Assembly (NCBI GenBank): GCA_949592205.1
Contig: CATIUR010000003.1
Span: 73,994,501 to 74,058,500 of the forward strand
Direction: 5' to 3'
Length of the DNA: 64,000 bases
From: Helichrysum umbraculigerum
Taxonomy: Eukaryota > Streptophyta > Magnoliopsida > Asterales > Asteraceae
Shown: one piece after another, positions 35,477 through 44,797 of the stretch
Layout of the letters: the number at the start of each line of letters is the position of its first letter
How positions within the stretch are numbered: position 1 is the first letter of the stretch
Notes under the pieces: model-generated
What the model saw: the letters and a program-made list of their open reading frames with translations, nothing else
Databases searched by the model: none
Told to the model about the DNA's origin: nothing
Made by a program: the position numbers and the translations under genes

Positions 35477-36188
35477 AAAGATCCGACCTGCCCCGCCCCA
35501 TTGACAGGCTTCGATCTAGTGTACTAAATAAACGGTATGTACGTACTAGTATGTACAATTGTACATTTGTACAAATATCGGATCCAAATATTATATTTTT
35601 TTTGATAAAGTAATGTTGTAAACCGCCACAAATTCGCGTTCCAATTGTGTATTATTATATTTTCCCCATTCCCGCCAATGTCCGACGTCACTAGTCCACT
35701 CTTCATTTCGTGGAAAAGCGTGGCGGTTATCTTGTTATTTAGAGCGGTTATTTGTCTATTATGAAGCGGCCTGAGTGTGTAACCGCTCCATGGTATTTAA
35801 AAATTTTCATTCAAATGTTTCAAATTTCGCTCCAAATTCATTCAAAACATTTAAAAAAGCTCTACAAACCCTCCCTTATTAATTATACTCACTTGTGACT
35901 AATGCGCATTTCGATCAATTAATCTTTTTCCATTGTTGCACGCCGGCGATTTCCACTTCGCTTCCGATTCTTTGTTCTCTATATAAGGGTACTTATCTTC
36001 CGTCAAAGTTCTTAATTTGTATTTTGAAAATTATTATGGATTTCGATGATTAATCCTAAAATTTGTTGATAATATAATACATGGATATAGGGGTGATATA
36101 CATTAAATTGATTAACCTTTAGAACTATAAATAAAATGCAGTTTGTTCGATAACAAGTGATGCACATTTAAGAATTAACGTCAGTGGT

Positions 36189-36190
<2 letters not shown>
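35477..36190. other. Intergenic DNA
   Basis: No gene is recognised. GCGGTTA/GCGGCC motifs recur at 35720-35790, and CTATATAAGGG at 35979 resembles a TATA box, but no frame follows. Confidence 0.35.

Positions 36191-36279
<89 letters not shown>
36191..36279. repeat. AT dinucleotide microsatellite
   Basis: An uninterrupted (AT)n run of 89 bp. It produces an artificial Ile-Tyr frame on the minus strand. Confidence 0.95.
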
Positions 36280-36282
<3 letters not shown>

Positions 36283-36610
36283 GTATGTTTGTGGTCCATA
36301 CATACTATTGCCTTGATATATGTATATATGTTAATATTGTTGGCAATACGTGTCCGTATGTAAGGTATCTTTGTCTCAAATTGATTGTACAAAAAGTTAA
36401 CGAATATATATGAATTGGAAAAGTGATATCCGATCTGTTGTGATCTTTCATGTTTGTGGTCCACACACATGTGTTATTTCTTAAATACTCCGTATATATT
36501 AGATTATTAGTCACACGTGTATATGTAAAGAACTTTGTCTGTAAAGTATCAGCACACATGTTTCTGTTGTGATCTTTCATGTTTGTGGTCCACACACATG
36601 TTTCTCGTGT
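36280..36610. repeat. Duplicated GTTTGTGGTCCACACACATG segments
   Basis: TGTGATCTTTCATG plus GTTTGTGGTCCACACACATG occurs at about 36438 and 36568, with a diverged copy near 36285 and a partial one at 36184. The spacing is about 130-150 bp, which suggests local tandem duplication. Confidence 0.6.
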
Positions 36611-38539
36611 TTTCGAGTTTAATTGAATGTATGTATAATTGTATAAAAGAGTATTTAATGCCTGTATGTAATGTAAATAAGATTTGTCTGTATTTGACTC
36701 GAATTGAATTGATTGAATCGATCTATTCTATGTTGTGACACCCGGCAATTTAGGTTAACTTTTAAACCTAACCGAAACTCTAATTACGTGTATTTAGATG
36801 TGATTTAGGCTAAATACTTGTAATTCCTTGTAACTATTTGTATATTTATGTGAATATACGCTCCCATAATTGATTTATATTACGCTTACGTAATTAGTTG
36901 TAATTACACTTACGAAATTTGACAAAATTGTGCGAAACAACCGGACGGAGTCCGACAAACTATACGACGTTGGTGAAAAACTTTCTATAAATAACTTAAA
37001 TCTATTTTTAGAAGTTATTTATCATTATTTATTATTTTATTAAAATAATATACGGAAAAAAAACCTAGGCGTTTTGGCTAAAACATCTCAAACGCAACAG
37101 AAACGCGCGGAACGCGCCCGGCAATCGAACGAAAGTCAAAATATATTTTTATAATTTAAAATATATTATTTTGTATGAAATTATTATTGAAAACATCATA
37201 TAATGATTCATCAATAAAAACGTCTATTTAAAACGTTACGCGATTGAACCTCCGTAAAACGTGCACGCAAATCGAGACCGACGAATTATCGAAACATTTT
37301 TGTAAATGTTTTTCAAGTATTTAGAATAAATACTTCAAGTAAAAATATTGAATTTTAAATCGTTACTTAAGTGCGCATATTAAACGTTTAACATCAAACC
37401 GACCGAGTAAACTAACGTAAAACGCAGCAAATTAAATTAGGAACAAGAAAATGACCAAAATACCCCTAGGTGGGCCCTCAAAAACCGGCCCCTCTCTCCC
37501 CCATGTGCACCCATGTGCCACCACCCTAATCCCCCTCTCAAATTACATGCATACTAATGATTTCTTTTATTCCCTTACACCTCCAATCTCCATACATGCA
37601 ACCTACTCCTCATTTCATCATTTCCATTTATCAAAAATCCTCTCTCTTTCTCTCAAAAATCCAGAGATAATCATCCCTACAACCACCATACTACCACCAC
37701 AATCCACCACAAGACACCTCCATCATCCTCATCTTTTTACAAAGGAGATTCAAGAATAAAAGACATCAAGACTTCCTCATCTCAATTCTTTCCTTCTTTC
37801 TTCAAACCACCATTGTGAGGACATATCTCTACTTTCATTTATGTTTATTTACATGTTTTAAGGTTCATCTAACAAGATTATGTCCAAATACCATGTTAAA
37901 ATACGTTTTTATGATTTATACTTAAAAGATGCATAATCTGTCACCAAAAACACAGTCCACTAAAATGACCATATCTCGAGCTCAAGAAGAATTAGACAAC
38001 GAATTGTTTTTTAAAAGTTGCGTATTGAAAAGGGCTACAACTTTCATGTTTTGCACTTTTTCCAGTTCTGTACGTATTTTTGTGAATAAACTGATCTTTG
38101 AGTCTGGTCTGGAAGTTTTCGGGAAATGAGTACGGTTCATACACGAATTTGTTTAAATATGTAAATGGACACTATGGTTGTTGTAAAAATTATATGTTAG
38201 ACTAGATACATACATGATCAGTTGGTAAAAATCTCAGACCCTAGTTTGGACCATAAGTGGTAGAAATAAAATGGCGAACCAAACCGACAAAAGTCGAAAA
38301 TATGAAATGTTGAATTTTTAGGTTGCATGTTAGAAACCGACACTTTGGATGAACTCCGACATGAACCGACAAATTATTTGGACTCTATAAACTGATATAT
38401 GGGTTGGGTAAGAGTTTCGGGTCAAACCGAGTAGGTTTGACCAAGTCAACAAAAACGGCTCGGTTTCTAAAAAAATGACAAAACTTACTATTTTTGGAAA
38501 ATGGTAACAACAATGGGTTTGGGTGAATTAATTAATGAC

Positions 38540-38690
38540 TTTGACCAACTTTGACCAAGATTGACTAACTTTGACCAGTTTGATCAACTTTGACTAGTTT
38601 GACCAACTTTGACCAGTTTGACCAACTTTGACCAGTTTGACCAACTTTGACCAGCTTTGACCAACGAGTAGACCAACTTTGACCTACGGT
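38540..38690 (+). repeat. GTTTGACCAACTTTGACCA minisatellite
   Basis: A 19-bp unit repeated about seven times with substitutions. It occupies the place where the array LTR and the solo LTR carry GTCAAAGTTACTG and GTCAAATTTTACTG. Confidence 0.8.
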
Positions 38691-39235
38691 TTAAGGTTTT
38701 TACGAACTAAATAATCTGTTTGCAACATAAGATTTGTACTAATGAATAGTATACAACAAAACAAACTTAATAATGATGTCTAAATGAATTATTATTACAA
38801 ACTTTCACCAACGGGTCGTACATGTTTTTAATAAATAAACTTGAACAGCTTATTTGGACATAACTAGTTGAATGGACGACTAGCCTTACGTGGACATTAA
38901 CCCTCCACCTACATTTTTATTTAAGTGGACATTAACTCTCCACTACATAGATGATCTTTTGAGACATCTACTTATACCCAACCTTATACGTTTTTAGGAC
39001 GTTAGAAGGTTGCACACCGGCTTGCTTGCTTATTTGATATTTGCTTGCTACTTGCTAATCTAAGGTGAGTTTCATAGCCCCTTTTTACTTGTTTGAACTG
39101 TTTTGGGGTGAGAATACATGCACTGTTTTATGAACTATTTTTTTTTTTTTGCAAAGCACTTATACGTATTTCATGAGTTACTTTCTATTCCACTAAGGCC
39201 AATACAACCATTTAAATATGCTGATTTACGCTTGC

Positions 39236-39391
39236 GATATTGCGGTAAAGCAATACAAAACGATATTGCGGTAAAGCAATACAAAACGATATTGCGGTAA
39301 AGCAATACAAAACGATATTGCGGTAAAGCAATACAAAACGATATTGCGGTAAAGCAATACAAAACGATATTGTGGTAAAGCAATACAAACT
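39236..39391 (+). repeat. 26-bp hairpin repeat in LTR B
   Basis: Six head-to-tail copies at 39236, 39262, 39288, 39314, 39340 and 39366. Each contains the hairpin ATTGC-GGTAAA-GCAAT. The last copy has a G-U type change (ATTGT). It lies inside the intron-like segment 39065-39588. Confidence 0.9.
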
Positions 39392-39912
39392 ATTAAATCT
39401 TGTGATTTACAAATACGATATTGGCAATAGTATACATTATTATCTTTGCATACGTGCAACACACTTACTTATCGTGGTTTAGCGATACAAACAAAAATCT
39501 TGTGTTTCATACCAATATTTTGGACAACTGTTTAACAAACCTATGAACTCACCAACTTTATGTTGACCCTTTTAGTATGTATTCTCAGGTTTACAGACGC
39601 AGTAGGACTACCCACAGGAATCAAGAAAGTAGGATGCTTTTGGAAGCATTAGCTCGAGTCGCATGTTTTCACAAACAACAAGAGATTAGATTGCATTACG
39701 ATATTTTGTATCAACATTTATACATTAGAAATCTCTAACGGTTTATGCGAACTCCAGATATTTTGTAAACATTTGAATTATGGTAATGTAATATTTTTCA
39801 AACGTCTCATATAGAGGTCGTTTGCTTTAATCTGTGTGTTGTGATATTTGATTTGGTCGGCGCCCCCGTAACACCTCCTGCTTCCGCTGCCACGTGTTAT
39901 GGGGGTGCGACA

Positions 39913-40173
39913 GATTGGTACCAGAGCCTAAGGTTATAGCGAACTAGGATTGCATTAGTGACCTAGACTATAACCGTTAGGTTAGTATTCCTCATTTGGT
40001 ATGACTGGTTCAGCAATTGCATCATTCGAACTTAATTTAACATAGCCTGATCAACTATGTACAATTAAAGGAGATTCGATGCAAGACCTGAAATGGTTAT
40101 AGTGAATAGGAATACATTAGAAGACCTTGATCAAGGTTAGAAACGGGACCAACCTTTATACGTGCTTATGTGC
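39913..40173 (+). mobile_element. Leader of element B with variant primer site, truncated
   Basis: The primer site TGGTACCAGAGC at 39916-39927 differs by one base from the usual TGGTATCAGAGC. The leader GGTTATAGCGAACTAGGA matches the start of the array internal regions. It stops at 40174 where the tandem array begins. Confidence 0.75.
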
Positions 40174-41057
40174 TGTAACACCTCGCAAATTTGAACACGA
40201 TTAATTTCATTAGTCACTTGCATTATTAGGCTAATTCCCTACTTGAGTGAATTCACAACACATTTTAGAGGTAAGTCTAGCATAGCCCAACTAGTTAGTA
40301 CGCGTAGTATTACGTATTCGTAATTAGCTGTAATTACGTACAGAACAATCTGAAAACAAACGCGACAAAAATGTACGACTCTTGGTGAACAAAATTTGTT
40401 AATAAAACGAAATTATTAAATAAGGTCGTAACGAATAAATATTTTGTCAAAAATATTTACTAATCATTTTATAACGCAAAACGTCAATTCCTATAATTAA
40501 AATAAAACAAAGTTTGAAATTATAAAAATTTATTACTTTAGTTCCTAAAAAGATCCTAATTAAAAAAAAAAAATAAAAAAAAAATAAGTGTAAATTAAAA
40601 ACATATTAGTTAAAATAAAATAACATTTAACGATCGGGTAAACAAACACGGAGTGCAAACACGGAGGCAGAAAGTGGAACAAAACCACCTCCCACCTCCC
40701 CTTTTCTTTCATTTCTTTCATTTTCTTTCTCTCACTTTTCTCTTTTTCTCTCTACTATCACCACCACCAACCAAATACCACCACAAAACGCCACAAAACT
40801 ACGCTAAAACGACGCCGAATCACCCTACTCCTTTGGAATAAAACGACCACGAGACCACGATCTATCTTTCCATCCTTTCGGATTTCAAATTCGACACTCG
40901 TAAGTTTCCGACAAATCCCGTCAATTCCTAGATTTTGTAGTTTTAGTTAATATTTCATGTTTAGTATACTTAGATTATCATGTTTTAGCGTTTCATACAA
41001 CCAAAAACGTCCAAAATCGCCCAAAAACTCGTTATTTTTGATCTGTTCGTCGAACAG

Positions 41058-41252
41058 GCGACTACGTCGCATTTTGCCCAAAAACAGTACTGCGACGTAC
41101 GCCTTTACGTCGCATAATCATCCCCACGTCGCAGATAGTGACGTAACCCGTTCCGTCGCATTAAATTGCGAACGTCGCCTATGCGACGCAACCCATGACG
41201 TCGCAAAACCTGAATGCGACGTAGACCCGTACGTCGCACCTTACGTCGCACA
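41058..41252. repeat. TGCGAC/GTCGCA hairpin cluster (array LTR 1)
   Basis: About ten hexamers in alternating orientation form stems such as TGCGACGTA/TACGTCGCA (twice) and TGCGACG/CGTCGCA. The equivalent blocks lie at the same offset in LTRs 2-5. In LTRs 3-5 an extra stem, CGTCGC/GCGACG, is perfect where LTR 1 has GTGACG. Confidence 0.85.
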
Positions 41253-41590
41253 AGTCAGAACCCTAAAAACACACTTTAAAAAGTCAAAGTTACTGTAGAA
41301 AAGTCAAATTTTACTGTAGCAGTACTGTAGCAAATGAGATAATGACATTTTTGAATTATTGTTTCAAAACATCACCAACGAGTCGTATACGTTTTCACAA
41401 ACATCGAAATGCAACGTAAACATTTAAACGAACGATTTGGACGTGGCTTGATTGTACAAACACTAGCATGGATGATTAGTTTAGATATCCACATACTTAT
41501 TAAATCTCGTACGTTTAGGACGTTAGGAGATTTCAGACTGTACTTGGGCTTAGGTTTGCTAGCACTCGCACAACTACTTAAACTCAACAG

Positions 41591-42532
41591 GTGAGTTCAC
41601 AGCCCCTACTGCTACTGTTTTTAACTACTTTTGGGGTGGAAAACATAGTCAACTGCTTTACTGATTTACTGATTGCCATAACTGCTTTTACTATATGATT
41701 ATTTATCATACTGTTTACTCGAACAATTAGAGTACTTGAACTGTTAAACTGTTATACAAACTATCACATAACTACCCTTGGTACACTTATACAAAACTGC
41801 TTATAACATTTTCAACTACTACAACTGTCCGTACGAATTGGTATTCCATACAAAAACTATTATCACTATGTGAAACTATTTTGGTATCTTACCGGAGAAC
41901 GACCGGTACATATTGGTAACTTGTCGGAGAACGACCGACACTAACATGGTATCTTACCGGAGAACGACCGGTACTAACAGTGTATCTCGCCGGAGAACGA
42001 CCGGTGCTAACTTGGTATCTTACCGGAGAACGACCGGTACATATTGGTAACTTGTCGGAGAACGACCGACACTAACATGGTATCTTACCGGAGAACGACC
42101 GGTACTAACAGTGTATCTCGCCGGAGAACGACCGGTGCTAACTTGGTATCTTACCGGAGAACGACCGGTACATTTGGTAACTAGTCGGAGATCGACCGAC
42201 TCAAACTTTAAAACTACTGGGGAACGACCAGCAACACGTTTTCAAAACATATAATTTGGGTAACGTCCCAACGAAACTATTTTTGGGCAACCTCCCACAC
42301 GAACCACATTTTGGGTAACGTCCCGACAAGACCAGAAACTTTTGGGCGAATAACCCACTAAACTTATACTTGGGATGACGTTCCACTAAACATTACTCGA
42401 CTATTATGGCAATTACTATTTATGAACGTATTTGGTCCAACAACTATGACTACAAAACTTGAAACAACAACGTACAACAAAAAACCTGTGGATTCACTCA
42501 ACCTAGTTGTTGACTTTTACTATGTTTTTCAG
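41591..42532 (+). other. Intron-like cassette in array LTR 1
   Basis: It is bounded by AACAG/GTGAGTTC and TGTTTTTCAG/GG, 942 nt. The same borders and inner motifs (GCCCC after the donor, CAAC...GTTGAC about 25 nt before the acceptor) occur in the solo LTR (21140-21683) and LTR B (39065-39588), although the DNA between is unrelated. If transcribed it would be an excellent plant intron. Splicing is an inference. Confidence 0.55.
41883..42390 (+). repeat. Hairpin-array minisatellite, array LTR 1
   Basis: Eleven monomers of 32-34 bp carry a 5- or 6-bp stem around a loop AGAACGA: ACCGG/CCGGT, GTCGG/CCGAC, GCCGG/CCGGT, AGTCGG/CCGACT, CTGG/CCAG. Monomers 1-4 recur as 5-8 (131-bp higher-order unit). 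Five more hairpins follow with GGG/CCC stems, for example TTGGG-TAACGT-CCCAA. Equivalent arrays lie at 46506, 51130, 55723 and 60347. Confidence 0.9.
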
Positions 42533-43276
42533 GGAATTAGCTGCGCATGTAAGAATCGCCAACACATGGAGAATTAGGCGACCCGTGAAGCTTTAGGATG
42601 CCAACATTTTTGGAAAAACATATGGATTTCTCCAGTATAACTGAAACTATTTTGTCATATTCTAGAAATCCACTTTTGTATACTTATTACTTTTAACTTG
42701 TACGATTCGATGAATCGTAAATCTTGTAATTAACATTTTGGCATCTTAATATATTATGTTCTGTTGTAATCATAAGCTCTGATACGTATGCACGCTTTAT
42801 TATTGTGACACCCCAGTACTTAAACTAAACGCTTCCGCTAAACAAATTTGGGGGTGTTACAGATTGGTATCAGAGCCATTGGTTATAGCGAACTAGGAAA
42901 CTTTAGGTGACTTAGCGACCTAGAGACCTAGACTATAGCCTTGGCTAGAACGCACGTGCATACATGCATTTATATACATCTAAACTATCGCTATGATACC
43001 TCGATACGCGTGAACTATTCACCACCTCCGACTCGTTCATTGCACTCAGATCTCATGTGAACCGGATAGTGGTAAACGGTTGATGAAAAGAAGTATGTAT
43101 TTAGCATCATATAATGACGCCTGGCCAACGTGATTATATTATCCTAAGTACATATGGGTGTTTCATAGTCGTAAGATACGTGATGGGAATCCGACAACTT
43201 TTCTTGAAACTCTAAAACTTGAAATATGTGAAACTTCATTCCTCACATATTTTTCATTGGCATTGACTTCTGCATC

Positions 43277-43288
43277 TTTTCATCGCAG
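43277..43288 (+). promoter_or_regulatory. Splice-acceptor-like site just before gag
   Basis: CTTTTCATCGCAG ends 9 nt before the gag ATG, after a pyrimidine-rich stretch. Joined to a donor in the LTR (41591) it would yield a short-leader gag mRNA lacking the primer site. It is identical in all five units. Splicing is not proven. Confidence 0.4.
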
Positions 43289-43297
43289 AACGTCAGC

Positions 43298-44518
43298 ATG
43301 CCGCCTAAACAAAGAAAGACTCGAAACAGTCGACGAAATTCTCCACCTACACCTCCAGAAACAACCGAACAAATCATCGAACGTCGCGTGGCTGAAGCCA
43401 TCGCACAATACGAGGCCAGCCGAAATCGTGAAAACCTGACCAACAATAGTGGAGCCACTCCAGTCATTAGCGAAACCCCGAACAATACCCAACAGGGGTG
43501 TTCATACAAAACATTTCAAGCCTGCAAACCCAACACCTTCACCGGGACTGAAGGGGCCATTGGCCTAGTCCACTGGATTGAGAAAACAGAGTCAGTGATC
43601 GACATCAGTGACTGTGCTGCTGACAAAATTATGAAATACGCCACCTGCACTCTAGCCGACAAAGCGCTAACATGGTGGAACGCTCAGGTGCAAATCATGG
43701 GACGCCCAGCTGCTTACTCTATCTCATGGGAGACACTGAAACGAATGTTGATGGAGGAATTTTGCCCTCCCAACGAGATGCAAAAACTTGAAACCGAATT
43801 CTGGAACATACAAATGTTCGGCGCTGACATTTCCGGTTACACAACTAGATTCCAGGAGCTTGCACGTCTTGTGCCCCACATGGTAACCCCCGAGAGCAAA
43901 CGCATTGAGCGTTACAACAGGGGTTTGGCACCACAAATCCGAGGCATGGTTATGTCCTCCAAACCCGCCACTTTTAGGAGCGCAGTTGACCTGGCTCAAA
44001 GCTTAACCGACGACGCGGTCGAGATTGGAACCCTGAAAGCTATCACAGGGAAAACTGAACCTACCCGTACTGATGCGGGCGAATCTGGAACCCACAAACG
44101 CAAATGGAACGGCGAGGGTAACGACCGTCAGGGTCAACAAAACAGAAACCCGGGAAACACCCGAGCCTACGCTGCAATCAACAACCCTGGACCCAAAACC
44201 TACCTTGGCAACAAACCGAGGTGTGACAAGTGCGGGAGACACCACGATGGTGATTGTACATTTTGTCAAAACTGCAGACGTCCCGGTCACTTAGCACAGA
44301 ACTGTAGGACAAACCTACCTCCTCAAGCCGCTCCCGAGGGACAAAACACTGGCTGCTTTAGGTGTGGTGATCCTGGACATCACCGAAACCAATGCCAACA
44401 ACCGAACAACCCCGGGAACAACAATCAGAACAACAACAACCACATCACTAACAAAGGCTACGTCCCAAGCCGCGCAAACATTCTCCGTGCACCGGAAACG
44501 GTTGCAGATCTCAACTAG
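43298..44518 (+). CDS. gag: Gag protein of gag-only gypsy element, copy 1
   Basis: An intact 406-residue Gag, the structural protein that packages retroelement RNA into cytoplasmic particles. A basic N-terminus (MPPKQRKTRNSRRN) leads to a short helical segment, then a retrotransposon Gag domain at about residues 80-245 with ALTWWNAQ (123-130) and FCPPNEMQKLETEFWN (155-170). The C-terminal part is basic and ends in three zinc knuckles: degenerate CDKCGRHHDGDC (309-320), then canonical C-x2-C-x4-H-x4-C at 323-336 and 353-366. An Asn-rich tail follows, and the frame stops where protease would normally begin. The ATG is the first in this frame and lies after an acceptor-like site. A small 93-codon overlapping frame (43158-43439) is a shadow. 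It must rely on reverse transcriptase and integrase from another element. This gag-only arrangement matches the TR-GAG class of plant elements. Confidence 0.93.
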   Translation: MPPKQRKTRNSRRNSPPTPPETTEQIIERRVAEAIAQYEASRNRENLTNNSGATPVISETPNNTQQGCSYKTFQACKPNTFTGTEGAIGLVHWIEKTESVIDISDCAADKIMKYATCTLADKALTWWNAQVQIMGRPAAYSISWETLKRMLMEEFCPPNEMQKLETEFWNIQMFGADISGYTTRFQELARLVPHMVTPESKRIERYNRGLAPQIRGMVMSSKPATFRSAVDLAQSLTDDAVEIGTLKAITGKTEPTRTDAGESGTHKRKWNGEGNDRQGQQNRNPGNTRAYAAINNPGPKTYLGNKPRCDKCGRHHDGDCTFCQNCRRPGHLAQNCRTNLPPQAAPEGQNTGCFRCGDPGHHRNQCQQPNNPGNNNQNNNNHITNKGYVPSRANILRAPETVADLN

Positions 44519-44789
44519 CACGGTACGTTTTAGCGACTATTGCTACAATTTAACATACGTTTTATTCGAATGCCTATTCGAACACAACACTTGGTAAACT
44601 CTGACCACAAAACGAAACACACAACATATTGATCTATGCCGCGAGCATACTTAAACTGATTAAACATCTATGGCAACAATCGAACGCCACGCAAACTATT
44701 ACTATTGTTAACAACATGACTTTATCGAAGAACATACGCCGCGGGCGATCCAACTTGATTTAAATCTCGGGACGAGATTTCTCTAACAT
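44519..44789 (+). other. Non-coding remnant between gag and polypurine tract
   Basis: This is all that remains where pol should be. The last 60 bp resemble the extreme 3' end of gypsy pol plus its polypurine tract. The rest has no recognisable domain. It is repeated unchanged in length in each unit. Confidence 0.6.
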
Positions 44790-44797
44790 GGGGAGAA

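Larger units (their letters stand above)
36734..39912 (+). repeat. 5' LTR of a second gypsy family (element B)
   Basis: It starts TGTGACACCCGGCAATTTAG and ends GGGGGTGCGACA, 3179 bp, followed by a primer site. It shares landmarks with the array LTR: TTTGAC repeats, TCACCAACGGG (38815), donor CTAAG/GTGAGT at 39065, a hairpin repeat, GTTGACCCTTTTAG, acceptor ATTCTCAGG ending at 39588, and CTTCCGCTG before the end. The 3' LTR is not in the window. Confidence 0.85.
40174..42861 (+). repeat. Array LTR 1
   Basis: 2688 bp, TGTAACACCTCGC to GGGGGTGTTACA. Parts in order: A/T-rich U3-like region; pyrimidine-rich patch 40703-40757 that may mark the transcription start; donor-like CTC/GTAAGT at 40900; TGCGAC/GTCGCA block 41058-41252; GTCAAA and ACTGTAGCA repeats 41280-41335; TCACCAACGAG 41372; donor AACAG/GTGAGT 41591; hairpin array 41883-42390; acceptor TTTTTCAGG ending at 42532; CTTCCGC near the 3' end. 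Its left border cuts into the leader of element B. Confidence 0.95.
42862..44797 (+). mobile_element. Array internal region 1 (gag only)
   Basis: 1936 bp from the LTR 1 end to the LTR 2 start: primer site TGGTATCAGAGC (42865-42876), 420-bp leader, gag 43298-44518, about 270 bp of non-coding DNA with a CTCGGGACGAGATTTCTCTA remnant typical of the end of gypsy pol, and polypurine tract GGGGAGAA (44790-44797). Protease, reverse transcriptase, RNase H and integrase are all absent. Confidence 0.95.

Noticed and set aside
36168..36470. 100-codon minus-strand frame of alternating Ile and Tyr
   Set aside because: It is a direct product of the AT microsatellite.
39236..39391. CRISPR-like array
   Set aside because: The repeats are contiguous without unique spacers and the DNA is from a plant nucleus.
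39171..39462. Two repetitive minus-strand frames
   Set aside because: They are translations of the 26-bp hairpin repeat, which is not a multiple of three, and have no protein character beyond it.
40957..41298. 113-codon frame in array LTR 1 (also 45580-45921)
   Set aside because: It runs through the TGCGAC hairpin block. LTRs 3-6 carry a change (CATGTTATAG) that puts a stop near its start, so it is not conserved as protein.
42865..42876. Possible tRNA-Met gene from TGGTATCAGAGC
   Set aside because: Only the 12-base complement to the tRNA 3' end is present, directly after an LTR. It is a primer-binding site.
43158..43509. Frames overlapping the gag start on both strands, and similar ones inside each gag
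   Set aside because: They are shadows of the gag reading frame. Their repetition in five units only reflects DNA identity.
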